This document shows positions 1 through 8,364 of a stretch of 64,000 nucleotides of DNA, in pieces. Every line of letters begins with the position of its first letter. Positions within the stretch are counted from its first letter, which is position 1. The notes under the pieces are model-generated. The model did not search any database and was not told the DNA's origin. It saw nothing but the letters and a program-made list of their open reading frames with translations. The translations under genes and the position numbers were made by a program. The DNA comes from RGIG4079 sp045637505. Lineage in GTDB: Bacteria; Bacteroidota; Bacteroidia; Bacteroidales; Muribaculaceae. The DNA lies in the NCBI GenBank assembly GCA_045637505.1, contig JAZTZO010000016.1, positions 104,760 to 168,759 on the forward strand, written 5' to 3'.

Positions 1-1100
1 TTACCTTTTAAAGAACCATCAATTACATTAGTTTTAATATCATTTTTTGGCGCGTAAAGTTCAAATTCTTGAGGAAAATCTATAACAGGCTCTTTAATAT
101 ATTTTATATTGCCAGCTCCTGTAATTATATAAGAATAAGTTGCAGTTTCATTAGTCCTTATACTATTAGGAACTAAATTACTGCTAATTTCATATTGACC
201 TACAGCACCACTGAAGTTTTCGGGTTGGGGTTGTGGGAGAGGTAAGATATTGATTGTTGCAGTATTTGAACTAATAGATAATTTTTCACGAATTGGAATT
301 CGATTATATGCGAAACCTCCGCCAAAAGAAACTTTTTCATATTTTTCGGCTGTCAACTCATACTTCCCCGAGTTAATTGTAAGTTTACCCGATTTTTGAG
401 GAAAGATTAAACATTTTTTCAGTATTGCAGTATTATATGTTTTTCCGTTATAAGACTCTACTTGTTCTTGTATATTTTTAATGGGGATTTCTTCAATAAT
501 AAATCCATCAAAAGATGGTTGCGTTGTTGCTAAAAATGATCTTATTCCATATTGAGTATAAAGTTTTATGGTACATTCAATAGGTTCTTGTTCATATGCA
601 GTTTGTTTTGACATTATTATCCTAACAAATAATTCATTCCCTGATATTGCCCCAGGAGTTTGTGAAGAATATTCATCATCAAAAATAGACTTTTGTAGTC
701 TTTGATTTGGCGTTCCGGTATTTTTATTGATATTCAATGAAAACGCTTGTGACTTATATTGCTTCCCATCGACGCTAATAGTTACAGCCGGAACATTTAC
801 CTTGCCACTAGTATTAGCACGATATGTACATGTATAGTCTATGCGAGTTGTAGAGGATGCCACTCCGTTAATGTTTTGAGAGGTACTCATTCGACTTACA
901 CCCTTATCAGACATAAGCTTACAGCCATCAATTTGTGGCCCTTTAAAATTACTTGCTTCTCCATTTGTTAGAGTAAAGGTGATTTGAAATACATCGCCCT
1001 CAACAATTACTCCTGGCTTTTGAGCTTTAAAAGTTACATTTGCCGATAGGTTAAATGCAATAAGAAATAAGAATGTAATAAATATATATTTTAATCTCAT
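1..1100 (-). CDS. batD: BatD-like protein, N-terminal part (cut by window edge)
   Basis: The reading frame is open from an ATG at 1100 to the window edge, giving about 366 residues without a stop; the C-terminal part lies outside. It begins with a signal peptide (about residues 1-20, ending near the Ala of NLSA), followed by beta-rich, Ig-like sequence with phrases such as GDVFQITFTL and QTAYEQEPIECTIKLYT. These are typical of the BatD (oxygen tolerance, DUF11-like) family of the aerotolerance operon. It follows batC with only 4 bases between them, so it belongs to the same transcript. BatD proteins are membrane anchored and mostly periplasmic; their molecular function is not firmly established. 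Family assignment rests on sequence style plus position and is fairly secure. Confidence 0.85.
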   Translation of the reverse strand, partial: MRLKYIFITFLFLIAFNLSANVTFKAQKPGVIVEGDVFQITFTLTNGEASNFKGPQIDGCKLMSDKGVSRMSTSQNINGVASSTTRIDYTCTYRANTSGKVNVPAVTISVDGKQYKSQAFSLNINKNTGTPNQRLQKSIFDDEYSSQTPGAISGNELFVRIIMSKQTAYEQEPIECTIKLYTQYGIRSFLATTQPSFDGFIIEEIPIKNIQEQVESYNGKTYNTAILKKCLIFPQKSGKLTINSGKYELTAEKYEKVSFGGGFAYNRIPIREKLSISSNTATINILPLPQPQPENFSGAVGQYEISSNLVPNSIRTNETATYSYIITGAGNIKYIKEPVIDFPQEFELYAPKNDIKTNVIDGSLKG

Positions 1101-1104
1101 TTTT

Positions 1105-1878
1105 TTACCAAGGTTTATCTGTGAAACTTCCATTCGCTTCTTTGTCGGTCCTTTTTGCATCAATTGCACGTTTTTTTAGGCGCAATAAAGTTTCTTGTTC
1201 TTTATTTTCTATAGATTTTAAAATCTTTTCTGCGTTTGCATCATTTAATTGTTGAGGAGGAGCAGGTTGATTCTTATTTTGTTGTGAATTATCTTGTTCA
1301 TTCTTATTGTTGTCTTTTTTCTCCTCTTTTTTATCTTGTTTTTTCTCTTCTTTATTTTTTTCTTTATCGTTTTCTTTTTCTTGATTATCTTTTTTGTCTT
1401 GGTTTTGCAGTTGTAATTGAGCCATTCTTAAATATTTGCGTGCTCTATCGTTTCTGGGGTCATTACGAAGCACTTTTTTATAAAAGTTGATGCTTTGCTC
1501 GTAATTTTTTTGATTGTATGCTATATGCCCTAAATTAAACAATGATTTTTGAGCAATGTTTGTTGAGGATGAGACCGATAAATTGGTAAATATTTTAACA
1601 GCTTTTTGAAGCGTTTTAGACTCAATATCTTTGCTTTCTGGTAGGTTAACCAATGCAGATGCAATATTAAATTCTGCAACTTGGGAACCAGGATTAAGTT
1701 TTAATGCTTCTTCATATTGTTGAATAGCTTTCTGATAGTTCCCATTATGATATTCCTCGTTCCCATGAGTTATATAATTGCGTTCCTTTTTAGTCGTCCC
1801 ATCATTGGAATAACTAAAAAAAGGCGTTGCTAATAATAACGCTATAAAAATATGTTTGAGTTGATTCATCTTAATCAT
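1105..1878 (-). CDS. batC: BatC-like TPR repeat protein
   Basis: This 257-residue protein starts with a signal peptide (MIKMNQLKHIFIALLLATPF). Tetratricopeptide repeats follow, seen as EEYHNGNYQKAIQQYEEALKLNPGS near residues 41-65 and NLGHIAYNQKNYEQSINFYKKVLRNDP near 115-142. Residues about 155-205 form a very Lys/Glu/Asn/Gln-rich, probably disordered linker, and the tail ends FTDKPW. In Bacteroidota a TPR protein between the two VWA proteins and BatD is called BatC and is thought to scaffold the complex. Its start overlaps the end of batB by 4 bases (ATGA), implying translational coupling. An alternative start at Met4 is possible. Confidence 0.87.
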   Translation of the reverse strand: MIKMNQLKHIFIALLLATPFFSYSNDGTTKKERNYITHGNEEYHNGNYQKAIQQYEEALKLNPGSQVAEFNIASALVNLPESKDIESKTLQKAVKIFTNLSVSSSTNIAQKSLFNLGHIAYNQKNYEQSINFYKKVLRNDPRNDRARKYLRMAQLQLQNQDKKDNQEKENDKEKNKEEKKQDKKEEKKDNNKNEQDNSQQNKNQPAPPQQLNDANAEKILKSIENKEQETLLRLKKRAIDAKRTDKEANGSFTDKPW

Positions 1879-2912
1879 TTTTTTGAAAAGAAATGTATAT
1901 TTTTAAGCCAACTAATCTTTTTCTCTAATACAAAAATATCTACAATCAGTAATATAAAAGCTATCCACGCAAAAATAGGAAACATTTCGGCTGTTGCTTT
2001 ATACTTAACGGTTTTAAGTTCTGACTTTGATAATTTATCAAGTTGCTTAGTGATATCGTTTAATGCCGAACCACTGTTTGCATTAACATATATGCCATTT
2101 CCAGCATTTGCTAAATCTTGTGCAAGTTTGACATTTAAAGCCGTAGTTATTGTTTGGCCGTTATAGTCAGTTAAAAATTGATTTTTTTCTTTATTTATTG
2201 GAATAGGAGCACCTTTTTCAGAGCCTAAACCAATTACATTTACCTGGATATTTTGTTTATACGCATTTTTTGCCATTGATACAGCATCGCCAAGGTGGTC
2301 TTCGCTGTCAGTGATTAGTATCAACGCTTTATGCATACTTTCATCTGCAGTATATGCATTCATTGCCATCTCGATTGCGTCTGCTATTGCAGTGCCTTGA
2401 GAAGGAACCATGTCGGTAGAAATTATATCAATATATTGTTTTGCAGATACAAAATCAGATGTTATAGGTAATTGTAAATAAGATTCTCCAGCAAAGACGA
2501 TAAGTCCTACTTTGTCATTATCAAGTTTTGTAATTAACTTTTCAAGCAGCAACTTTGCTTTGTCCAAGCGAGATGTGCCGTTAGGATCATCTGTCGATGA
2601 CGCCAACATTGAATTAGAAACATCTAATGCAATGAATATTTCGTTGCCATTTTGGCTGCTTGATAATTCTTTTTCACCATGCCTTGGACGACAAAGAACA
2701 AACACAATCATTATAACTATAATTATATTTATAATAATTTTGATGTTGGACATATACTTAGACACATCAGGCATGAGGCTTGACATGACCTTAATATCTC
2801 CAATTTTTTTTAGCTGAGTAATTCGGCTATGCCTTGACCACCAATATAATAATATTATTAATATTGGGAGTAAAAACAAGATAGATAAATGTGGATATGC
2901 AAAGTCAAACAT
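1875..2912 (-). CDS. batB: BatB-like VWA-domain membrane protein
   Basis: This 345-residue protein has two N-terminal membrane spans (about 8-25 and 58-74), a von Willebrand factor A domain (about 90-290) and a final span near 312-330. The metal-binding MIDAS motif is intact: D97-V-S-N-S101 (ALDVSNSM), with the later Thr (QLPITSD) and Asp (LILITDSEDH) positions also present. VWA proteins of Bat operons are proposed to work with the MoxR ATPase in assembling or protecting envelope complexes; the original aerotolerance phenotype was described in Bacteroides fragilis. It lies between batA and batC with a 4-base overlap downstream and a 16-base gap upstream. Confidence 0.9.
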   Translation of the reverse strand: MFDFAYPHLSILFLLPILIILLYWWSRHSRITQLKKIGDIKVMSSLMPDVSKYMSNIKIIINIIIVIMIVFVLCRPRHGEKELSSSQNGNEIFIALDVSNSMLASSTDDPNGTSRLDKAKLLLEKLITKLDNDKVGLIVFAGESYLQLPITSDFVSAKQYIDIISTDMVPSQGTAIADAIEMAMNAYTADESMHKALILITDSEDHLGDAVSMAKNAYKQNIQVNVIGLGSEKGAPIPINKEKNQFLTDYNGQTITTALNVKLAQDLANAGNGIYVNANSGSALNDITKQLDKLSKSELKTVKYKATAEMFPIFAWIAFILLIVDIFVLEKKISWLKNIHFFSKK

Positions 2913-2928
2913 ATTTTCTAATGTAATT

Positions 2929-3918
2929 TTAATTAGGAATTATGCGTAATATTGTGTGTCGCAATATGATTTCTAACAAGAAGAACCCAAGTGCAAGCCA
3001 AGCCCACAACATATAGTTATCTTCTGTATGAGTAAAGTTTTTTATATCAATTTTTGTTTTTTCTAATTTATCAATTTCAGAAAAGACATCTTCGAGCACA
3101 TTATTATCTGTTGCTCTAAAATATTTCCCTCCTGTGATATTAGCTATTTCTTTTAGGGTAGGCTCATCTATTACAACCTTTTGATAAGAGTAAGTAATTT
3201 GTCCAAAAGTGTTACTTGTGGGGTATAGAGCTTCACCATTTGAGCCGACACCGATAGTATACACTTTTATGTTATGTTTTTTTGCAATTTCTGCAGCTGT
3301 TATAGGTGCTACTATTCCGGTATTGTTAGAACCATCCGTAAGCAAAATTATGCTTTTGGATTTAGCCTTTCCTGTTTTAATTCTATTTATTGCCATGGAA
3401 AGACCATCGCCAATAGCGGTTCCATCCTCCAATAATCCTAATTCTAGCCCGTTAATATAAGAAATTAGAATAGAGCGGTCGGTGGTCATTGGTACTCCAG
3501 TAAAACCTTCTGCGGCAAAAATAACTAATCCCATATTGTCAGATTCTCTTTTTGCAACGAACTTAGAAGCAACATCTTTGGCCGCTTCTAATCTGTTTGG
3601 TTTAAATTCTTTAGCAAGCATACTTGATGAAATGTCCATCGATATAACTATATCAGTACCATCTACAGACGAAGATCTCCAATGATCTTTAATTTGTGGG
3701 CGTGCTAATACAATAATTATGCACCCAATAGCACTCAATCTTAAAACAAATAAGAAATGACGTAGATATTCCTTATAAGAATTAGGTAGTAGCTTAAAAG
3801 GTGATATCGTAGAAAATTGCAGAGTGGGATTGATTATGGAATTCTTCTTTATATACCATATAATCAGAGGTATAAAAAGCAGAAATAACCATAAATATTG
3901 TGGATACGCTAATTGCAT
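2929..3918 (-). CDS. batA: BatA-like VWA-domain membrane protein
   Basis: This 329-residue protein has the same plan as its neighbour BatB: hydrophobic segments at about 8-24 and 56-73, a VWA domain and a C-terminal span at about 308-325. The MIDAS motif reads D95-I-S-S-S99 (SMDISSSM), with Thr in GVPMTTDRS and Asp in LLTDGSNNTG completing the site, so metal-dependent ligand binding is expected. BatA and BatB are paralogues that may form a heteromeric membrane complex. The gene starts 2 bases after the stop of the preceding membrane-protein gene, so it is certainly co-transcribed with it. Confidence 0.91.
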   Translation of the reverse strand: MQLAYPQYLWLFLLFIPLIIWYIKKNSIINPTLQFSTISPFKLLPNSYKEYLRHFLFVLRLSAIGCIIIVLARPQIKDHWRSSSVDGTDIVISMDISSSMLAKEFKPNRLEAAKDVASKFVAKRESDNMGLVIFAAEGFTGVPMTTDRSILISYINGLELGLLEDGTAIGDGLSMAINRIKTGKAKSKSIILLTDGSNNTGIVAPITAAEIAKKHNIKVYTIGVGSNGEALYPTSNTFGQITYSYQKVVIDEPTLKEIANITGGKYFRATDNNVLEDVFSEIDKLEKTKIDIKNFTHTEDNYMLWAWLALGFFLLEIILRHTILRIIPN

Positions 3919-3920
3919 AA

Positions 3921-4895
3921 TTATTTTTTATTATTGTCTATTGTTTCTTCGGGCTTTGTATCACTAACAAATTGAATTGCTGCTTGATAAACTTTAGAGT
4001 TATCATCAGGTAATGGTCTGACTTTAGCAAACTTAACGAAATCGGCCATTTCTAGTATTAATTCCATATTATTATTTGTCACTTGTGACTCTTTATTGTT
4101 TTTCAAAGAATTTATAATTTGCGTAGTCGTCATCTCCATCGCATTGATATTAAATCTCCCGGTTAGATATTCACGTAAAATATCTGTCAGTTGAGTATAA
4201 AATTCTTTCTCTTGTCCATTTTCGCACAATTTTAATTCTTTGAGCTTTGTCAATTTTATCATTGCCAATTCGTATGGAGGAATTACCTTTTTGCGAGGTA
4301 AAATATGTTTTCCTTTAGATTTTAATACATATATAACAGCAACTATTCCAATGATTATTATAATTATGATTAGGATTAACCCCCAATAATCTATAACCCA
4401 ATTCGGTAAAAAATCAAACCATTTAGATTCAATATTCTCAAGTTCGGCATAGTCGTGAATAGAGGTATATAAACTATCAATAGGAACGGGTAGGACCTTT
4501 AATGTTAGTGGTTTTGATTTAAAAGTATCAACACCAATTACATATTTAAATGGGGGAATTGTATATAACCCTGAATCAAAAGACTGAATCAAATAATCAC
4601 GATTAATTTGTATATTATTGCCTATTTTAGACGTATCATTTCTCACTATATTGGTAAATTCGATGCCTCTAACAATTTCAATAATAGTATCAGATTGTTT
4701 TGGTTCATTTAATATTTGTCCTTTTTGTGATTCATCTTGTAATATTTCCAAATGAATTATAGTTTGATTACCCATTAATAATGTGGCAGAATCTAATGTT
4801 GCATTAAATTTAACGCTGGCTACTAATGTATTATTGGCTACAATTAACATTAGAATATATAACACATATTTAGTAGAATGTTTCATCGCATTCAT
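3921..4895 (-). CDS. Bat-operon membrane protein of unknown function (DUF4381-like position)
   Basis: This 324-residue protein has a signal peptide (about residues 5-26, ending VASVK) and an extracytoplasmic beta-rich region of about 140 residues. A strongly hydrophobic span follows near 170-192 (ILIIIIIIIIGIVAVIYVLK), then a basic, helical cytoplasmic tail. A protein of this layout regularly sits between the DUF58 gene and batA in Bacteroidota; the tail resembles the DUF4381-type proteins of other MoxR/VWA operons. No catalytic motif is visible. It is separated by 5 bases from the DUF58 gene and by 2 bases from batA. A second in-frame ATG lies three codons in. Function unknown beyond membership of the MoxR-Bat system. 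Confidence 0.75.
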   Translation of the reverse strand: MNAMKHSTKYVLYILMLIVANNTLVASVKFNATLDSATLLMGNQTIIHLEILQDESQKGQILNEPKQSDTIIEIVRGIEFTNIVRNDTSKIGNNIQINRDYLIQSFDSGLYTIPPFKYVIGVDTFKSKPLTLKVLPVPIDSLYTSIHDYAELENIESKWFDFLPNWVIDYWGLILIIIIIIIGIVAVIYVLKSKGKHILPRKKVIPPYELAMIKLTKLKELKLCENGQEKEFYTQLTDILREYLTGRFNINAMEMTTTQIINSLKNNKESQVTNNNMELILEMADFVKFAKVRPLPDDNSKVYQAAIQFVSDTKPEETIDNNKK

Positions 4896-4900
4896 ATGAA

Positions 4901-5776
4901 TTATTTATAACTCCTATTTTTAAATAAACTCATTAATGATTTAACAAAATTTTCATCGGTTGACACAGAAGCCAAATCAACCTTTGATTTATTTAATGTT
5001 TCAATCATAGTTTGTTGACGATTATACCACCATTTACTGAATGCATTTCTTGCTTTTTTAGAGGAGGTGTCAATCAATCGTTTTTCTCCCGTCTCAAGGT
5101 CTTCGATTTGAACAAGGCCTACGTTTGGCAAGGAGGTTTCACGTTTGTCATATACTTGAATTGCTATTAAGTCATGCTTATTGCTCGCAATGCTCATAGC
5201 CTTTGAATAATCATTTTGGTCAATGAAATCCGAGATTAAAAATGTAGTACATCTTTTCTTTAGTGCATCACTTAGATATTTTAAAGCCATTGAAATATCT
5301 GTACCTTTATTTTCAGGTTCCATATTTAGCAATTCTCGAATTATGAATAGTATATGCTTTTTCCCCTTTTTAGGAGGGATAAATTTTTCAATTTTATCTG
5401 TGAAAAATATAATCCCAATTTTATCATTGTTCTGTATTGCTGAGAATGCTATTGTTGCAGCAATTTCTGCTATCATTTCTCTTTTTTCAATGCCAACAGC
5501 ACCAAACAAACGACTGCCAGAGATATCAACAAGCAACATGACTGTTAACTCGCGTTCTTCTTCATATACTTTAATATATGGCTTATTGTGGCGAGCAGTT
5601 ACATTCCAATCAATATCACGAATATCATCACCATACTGATATTCTCTTACTTCAGAAAAGGTCATACCCCTCCCTTTAAAAGCCGAATGATATTCACCAG
5701 CAAAAATGTTTTGAGATAACCCTTTGGTTTTTATCTCAATTTTTCGAACCTTTTTTAAAAGTTCATTTGCGTCCAT
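4901..5776 (-). CDS. DUF58 domain (VWA-like) protein of the MoxR-Bat operon
   Basis: This 291-residue soluble protein belongs to the DUF58 family. The diagnostic stretch GRGMTFSEVREYQYGDDIRDIDW (here spanning about residues 35-57) is followed by RELTVMLLVDISGS, a MIDAS-like D84-I-S-G-S88 in a VWA-like fold. DUF58 proteins are almost always encoded beside a MoxR ATPase and are presumed to be its cytoplasmic partner that links the ATPase to the membrane VWA proteins. The gene lies 17 bases downstream of moxR. No transmembrane segment is evident. Confidence 0.9.
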   Translation of the reverse strand: MDANELLKKVRKIEIKTKGLSQNIFAGEYHSAFKGRGMTFSEVREYQYGDDIRDIDWNVTARHNKPYIKVYEEERELTVMLLVDISGSRLFGAVGIEKREMIAEIAATIAFSAIQNNDKIGIIFFTDKIEKFIPPKKGKKHILFIIRELLNMEPENKGTDISMALKYLSDALKKRCTTFLISDFIDQNDYSKAMSIASNKHDLIAIQVYDKRETSLPNVGLVQIEDLETGEKRLIDTSSKKARNAFSKWWYNRQQTMIETLNKSKVDLASVSTDENFVKSLMSLFKNRSYK

Positions 5777-5793
5777 ATAATAAAATCTATTTT

Positions 5794-6789
5794 TTAGGGG
5801 ACTTCGACTTTATCAAGGATTGATGTAATAATATCATCAGTTGTAATATTATTAGCTTCTGCTTCATATGTCAATCCAATTCGATGTCTTAATATATCGT
5901 GACATACGGCTCTTACATCTTCAGGGATAACATAGCCACGTGAATGTAAGAAAGCATATGCTTTAGCAGCTTTAGCTAAATTTATCGATGCACGTGGAGA
6001 GCCGCCAAATGATATGATGTTTTCAAGATCTTTCAAATTATAATTAGATGGATAACGAGTTGCAAATACAATATCAACGATATATCGTTCAATTTTTTCA
6101 TCTAAATAAATTTGTTCAACAATTTTCTGAACCTCTCTAATTTCAGTAGGTCTTAGTAAAGGAATAACATTGCTTTTTTCAGATGTAAGGTTTTGGCGTA
6201 TAATTATCTTTTCCTCTTCTTTAGAAGGATAACCAATTACAACTTTCATTAAAAAACGGTCCACTTGTGCTTCGGGAAGAGGGTATGTACCTTCTTGCTC
6301 AATGGGGTTTTGAGTAGCCATAACCAAGAATGGTTCATCCAAACCAAAGGTATTGTCTCCAATTGTTACTTGACGTTCTTGCATTGCTTCCAATAATGCA
6401 CTTTGTACTTTTGCCGGAGCACGATTTATTTCATCGGCCAAAATAAAGTTAGAGAAAATAGGTCCCTTCTTTACTTGGAATTGTTCTTCTTTGATGCTAT
6501 ATATCATTGTACCGATAATATCAGCTGGTAATAAATCGGGGGTAAACTGTATTCTGCTATATTTTGCATCTATAATTTGAGCCAGTGTTTTAATCGCTAA
6601 AGTTTTTGCCAAACCAGGGACACCTTCTAATAGGATATGCCCATTAGAAAGTAATGCGATTAACAGTGATTCTACTAAATGTTTTTGGCCAACGATACGT
6701 TGATCCATACCTTTGACAATTAAGTGGATAAAATCACTTTTACTTGCAACTAAATCATTTAGTTCTCTAATATTAATTGTGTCAGTCAT
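5794..6789 (-). CDS. moxR: MoxR-family AAA+ ATPase
   Basis: The first gene of the Bat cluster encodes a 331-residue MoxR ATPase, a class of AAA+ chaperone. Walker A is G56-V-P-G-L-A-K62-T63, Walker B is ILADEIN around residues 117-122, sensor 1 lies in FLVMATQNPIEQEG, and the arginine-finger region PEAQVDRF is present. The frame is open further upstream to an ATG at 6834. I prefer the ATG at 6789 (MTDTINIREL) because that matches the usual family N terminus, and because a TAnnTTTG-like -7 element at 6832-6839 would place the transcript start just downstream of 6834. Such ATPases are thought to power maturation of envelope or metal-dependent complexes together with DUF58 and VWA proteins. Confidence 0.93.
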   Translation of the reverse strand: MTDTINIRELNDLVASKSDFIHLIVKGMDQRIVGQKHLVESLLIALLSNGHILLEGVPGLAKTLAIKTLAQIIDAKYSRIQFTPDLLPADIIGTMIYSIKEEQFQVKKGPIFSNFILADEINRAPAKVQSALLEAMQERQVTIGDNTFGLDEPFLVMATQNPIEQEGTYPLPEAQVDRFLMKVVIGYPSKEEEKIIIRQNLTSEKSNVIPLLRPTEIREVQKIVEQIYLDEKIERYIVDIVFATRYPSNYNLKDLENIISFGGSPRASINLAKAAKAYAFLHSRGYVIPEDVRAVCHDILRHRIGLTYEAEANNITTDDIITSILDKVEVP

Positions 6790-6915
6790 TTTGATTCTTA
6801 TTATATAGTTAGTTTTTTTATTTAACAACTGCAAATTTAACTATTATAACAACTATTGCGAATAAATAGTATGTTAATTTTGTATATTATAAGTTTATCA
6901 ACTTAAATTATTCTA

Positions 6916-8073
6916 CTAATTATTGTATTTAGAATATATTTCTATGGCTTTTTGTTTAGCAACTTCTATTGATTGCGGATTGTTCGCATCTATTCCATAT
7001 TTACTTGGAGGAGGGATTACAACAATTGTTCCAGGTCTAATTGCGTTAGGATTACCTAATTTTGATTTGTTCTCTTCGTAAATATATACCCAAAAATTAA
7101 AATTGCCATAATATTCTCGTGACATTGTTGTCAAATACCTTTTACTTGTTACTTTATCGGTTTGATACTTAGTTGTATTAACTGAAGTATTGTTTTGTGG
7201 ATAAACAGTATCGGTACGACTACCAATAGTTGATGGCGTTGAATCACGTTTTACTGTATCAAGTGATTGTGCTACGATATTTTTATTTGAAACTAATGAG
7301 TCTAATATTGTCTTTTGCTCGTTTATTTGTTTTGTTAAGGCATCATTATCAATAAGACTTTTAGTATAGACTCCACCAAAGAAACCAATAATTATCCCAA
7401 TTAATAAGGCAATCACAAAAGTGAATGTTAGACTTAAACTTGTCTTTTTGTGATTTTTTTTATTGCAATAGTAATCATCTGAGACATTTCCCTCCTCGTT
7501 ATCTTTATAGACATTTTGATTCGATTCTTGTTTATTGTAGTTAGAATCGACTTCTTCATTTATAATTGCGGCTTCAGATTGCAACTCTTGCAGACTTGCT
7601 TCTTCGTTTATTAAATTTGTATTATTAACTAAAGCATCAATATCTTCATCCACTTCTTCAACGATGGAATCAATATGATTCTCGTCAGAATTTATGTTGA
7701 CAGATTTAGAATTACCCTCTTCGGCATTATCTCCCTGTAAGTTGTCAGAACAATTTAAATCAAGTTGCTTTAGCTCTTGCTCAAATAGTTCTTCAGTTAA
7801 TTCTTCATCAAGCTCTACCGAATCAAAAAAAGCGAATGGGAGGTTTATTGAGTTTATGATTTCTTTATCTAATTCAAGTGCCACAGGCTCTGATGTATTC
7901 CCCGTTAGGCTAAAAACCCCCAATCCTTTAATCTTTATAGAGTGTCCTTTTTGTAGTTCATCTGAAATTAAAGCACACAATGCCTTAACAAATGATTCAG
8001 CTACACTTGTTTTACAACCGTTTATAGTAGCTATCGATTCTGCAATTTTTCCTAAATTTATCTTTTGTTGCAT
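6916..8073 (-). CDS. HU-domain membrane protein with C-terminal LysM-like domain
   Basis: This 385-residue protein joins three parts. Residues about 1-60 form an HU/IHF-like DNA-binding domain (KINLGKIAESIA, then IKIKGLGVFSLT). Residues 85-205 form an acidic, low-complexity linker rich in Glu, Asp and Asn. A single transmembrane helix lies at about 212-234 (FVIALLIGIIIGFFGGVY), and a LysM-like module at about 308-356 carries the YYGNFNFWVYIYEEN and RPGTIVVIPPPSKY signatures. With the HU end in the cytoplasm the LysM end should face the periplasm, so it could tether DNA to peptidoglycan; that role is inference. It lies 10 bases after a stand-alone HU gene and ends the umuDC-containing operon. 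Confidence 0.82.
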   Translation of the reverse strand: MQQKINLGKIAESIATINGCKTSVAESFVKALCALISDELQKGHSIKIKGLGVFSLTGNTSEPVALELDKEIINSINLPFAFFDSVELDEELTEELFEQELKQLDLNCSDNLQGDNAEEGNSKSVNINSDENHIDSIVEEVDEDIDALVNNTNLINEEASLQELQSEAAIINEEVDSNYNKQESNQNVYKDNEEGNVSDDYYCNKKNHKKTSLSLTFTFVIALLIGIIIGFFGGVYTKSLIDNDALTKQINEQKTILDSLVSNKNIVAQSLDTVKRDSTPSTIGSRTDTVYPQNNTSVNTTKYQTDKVTSKRYLTTMSREYYGNFNFWVYIYEENKSKLGNPNAIRPGTIVVIPPPSKYGIDANNPQSIEVAKQKAIEIYSKYNN

Positions 8074-8083
8074 AGTGGCTTAT

Positions 8084-8359
8084 TTATTCTGATATTTTTT
8101 TACGTAAAGCTGTACTCGTTTTAAAAGACACAGTTATTTGTGGCGGAAGTAGCATTTGCTTTCCGGTATCTTTGTTAAGAGCAATTCTTTCATCTTGTTT
8201 TTCTGGGATAAATTCACCAAAACCTGGAATTGCAATTGTATCTAAATTGCCTAAATTGTCTTTTAATACACATATAAATCCATCCATTAAAGATGTTATG
8301 TCTTTATTGTCGCGAGATAATTGTTTTGCGAGGGTTGTTATTATTGTCTTTTTATCCAT
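8084..8359 (-). CDS. HU family DNA-binding protein
   Basis: At 91 residues this is the normal length for an HU/IHF subunit. The start MDKKTIITTLAKQLSRDNKDITSL forms the helical dimer core. The stretch TIAIPGFGEFIPEKQDERIALN, followed by QITVSFKTSTALRKKI, matches the beta-arm and C-terminal helix of the family, with the GFGEF turn especially diagnostic. The arm carries few basic residues and an acidic KQDER segment, so its DNA-binding mode may differ from canonical HU. It lies between umuC (5 bases upstream) and the HU-LysM fusion (10 bases downstream), clearly in one operon. Confidence 0.88.
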   Translation of the reverse strand: MDKKTIITTLAKQLSRDNKDITSLMDGFICVLKDNLGNLDTIAIPGFGEFIPEKQDERIALNKDTGKQMLLPPQITVSFKTSTALRKKISE

Positions 8360-8364
8360 TGCAG

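Noticed and set aside
6790..6834. The longer moxR start at 6834
   Set aside because: It lies at or upstream of the predicted transcript start (-7 box at 6832-6839), and the family N terminus begins at the ATG at 6789.
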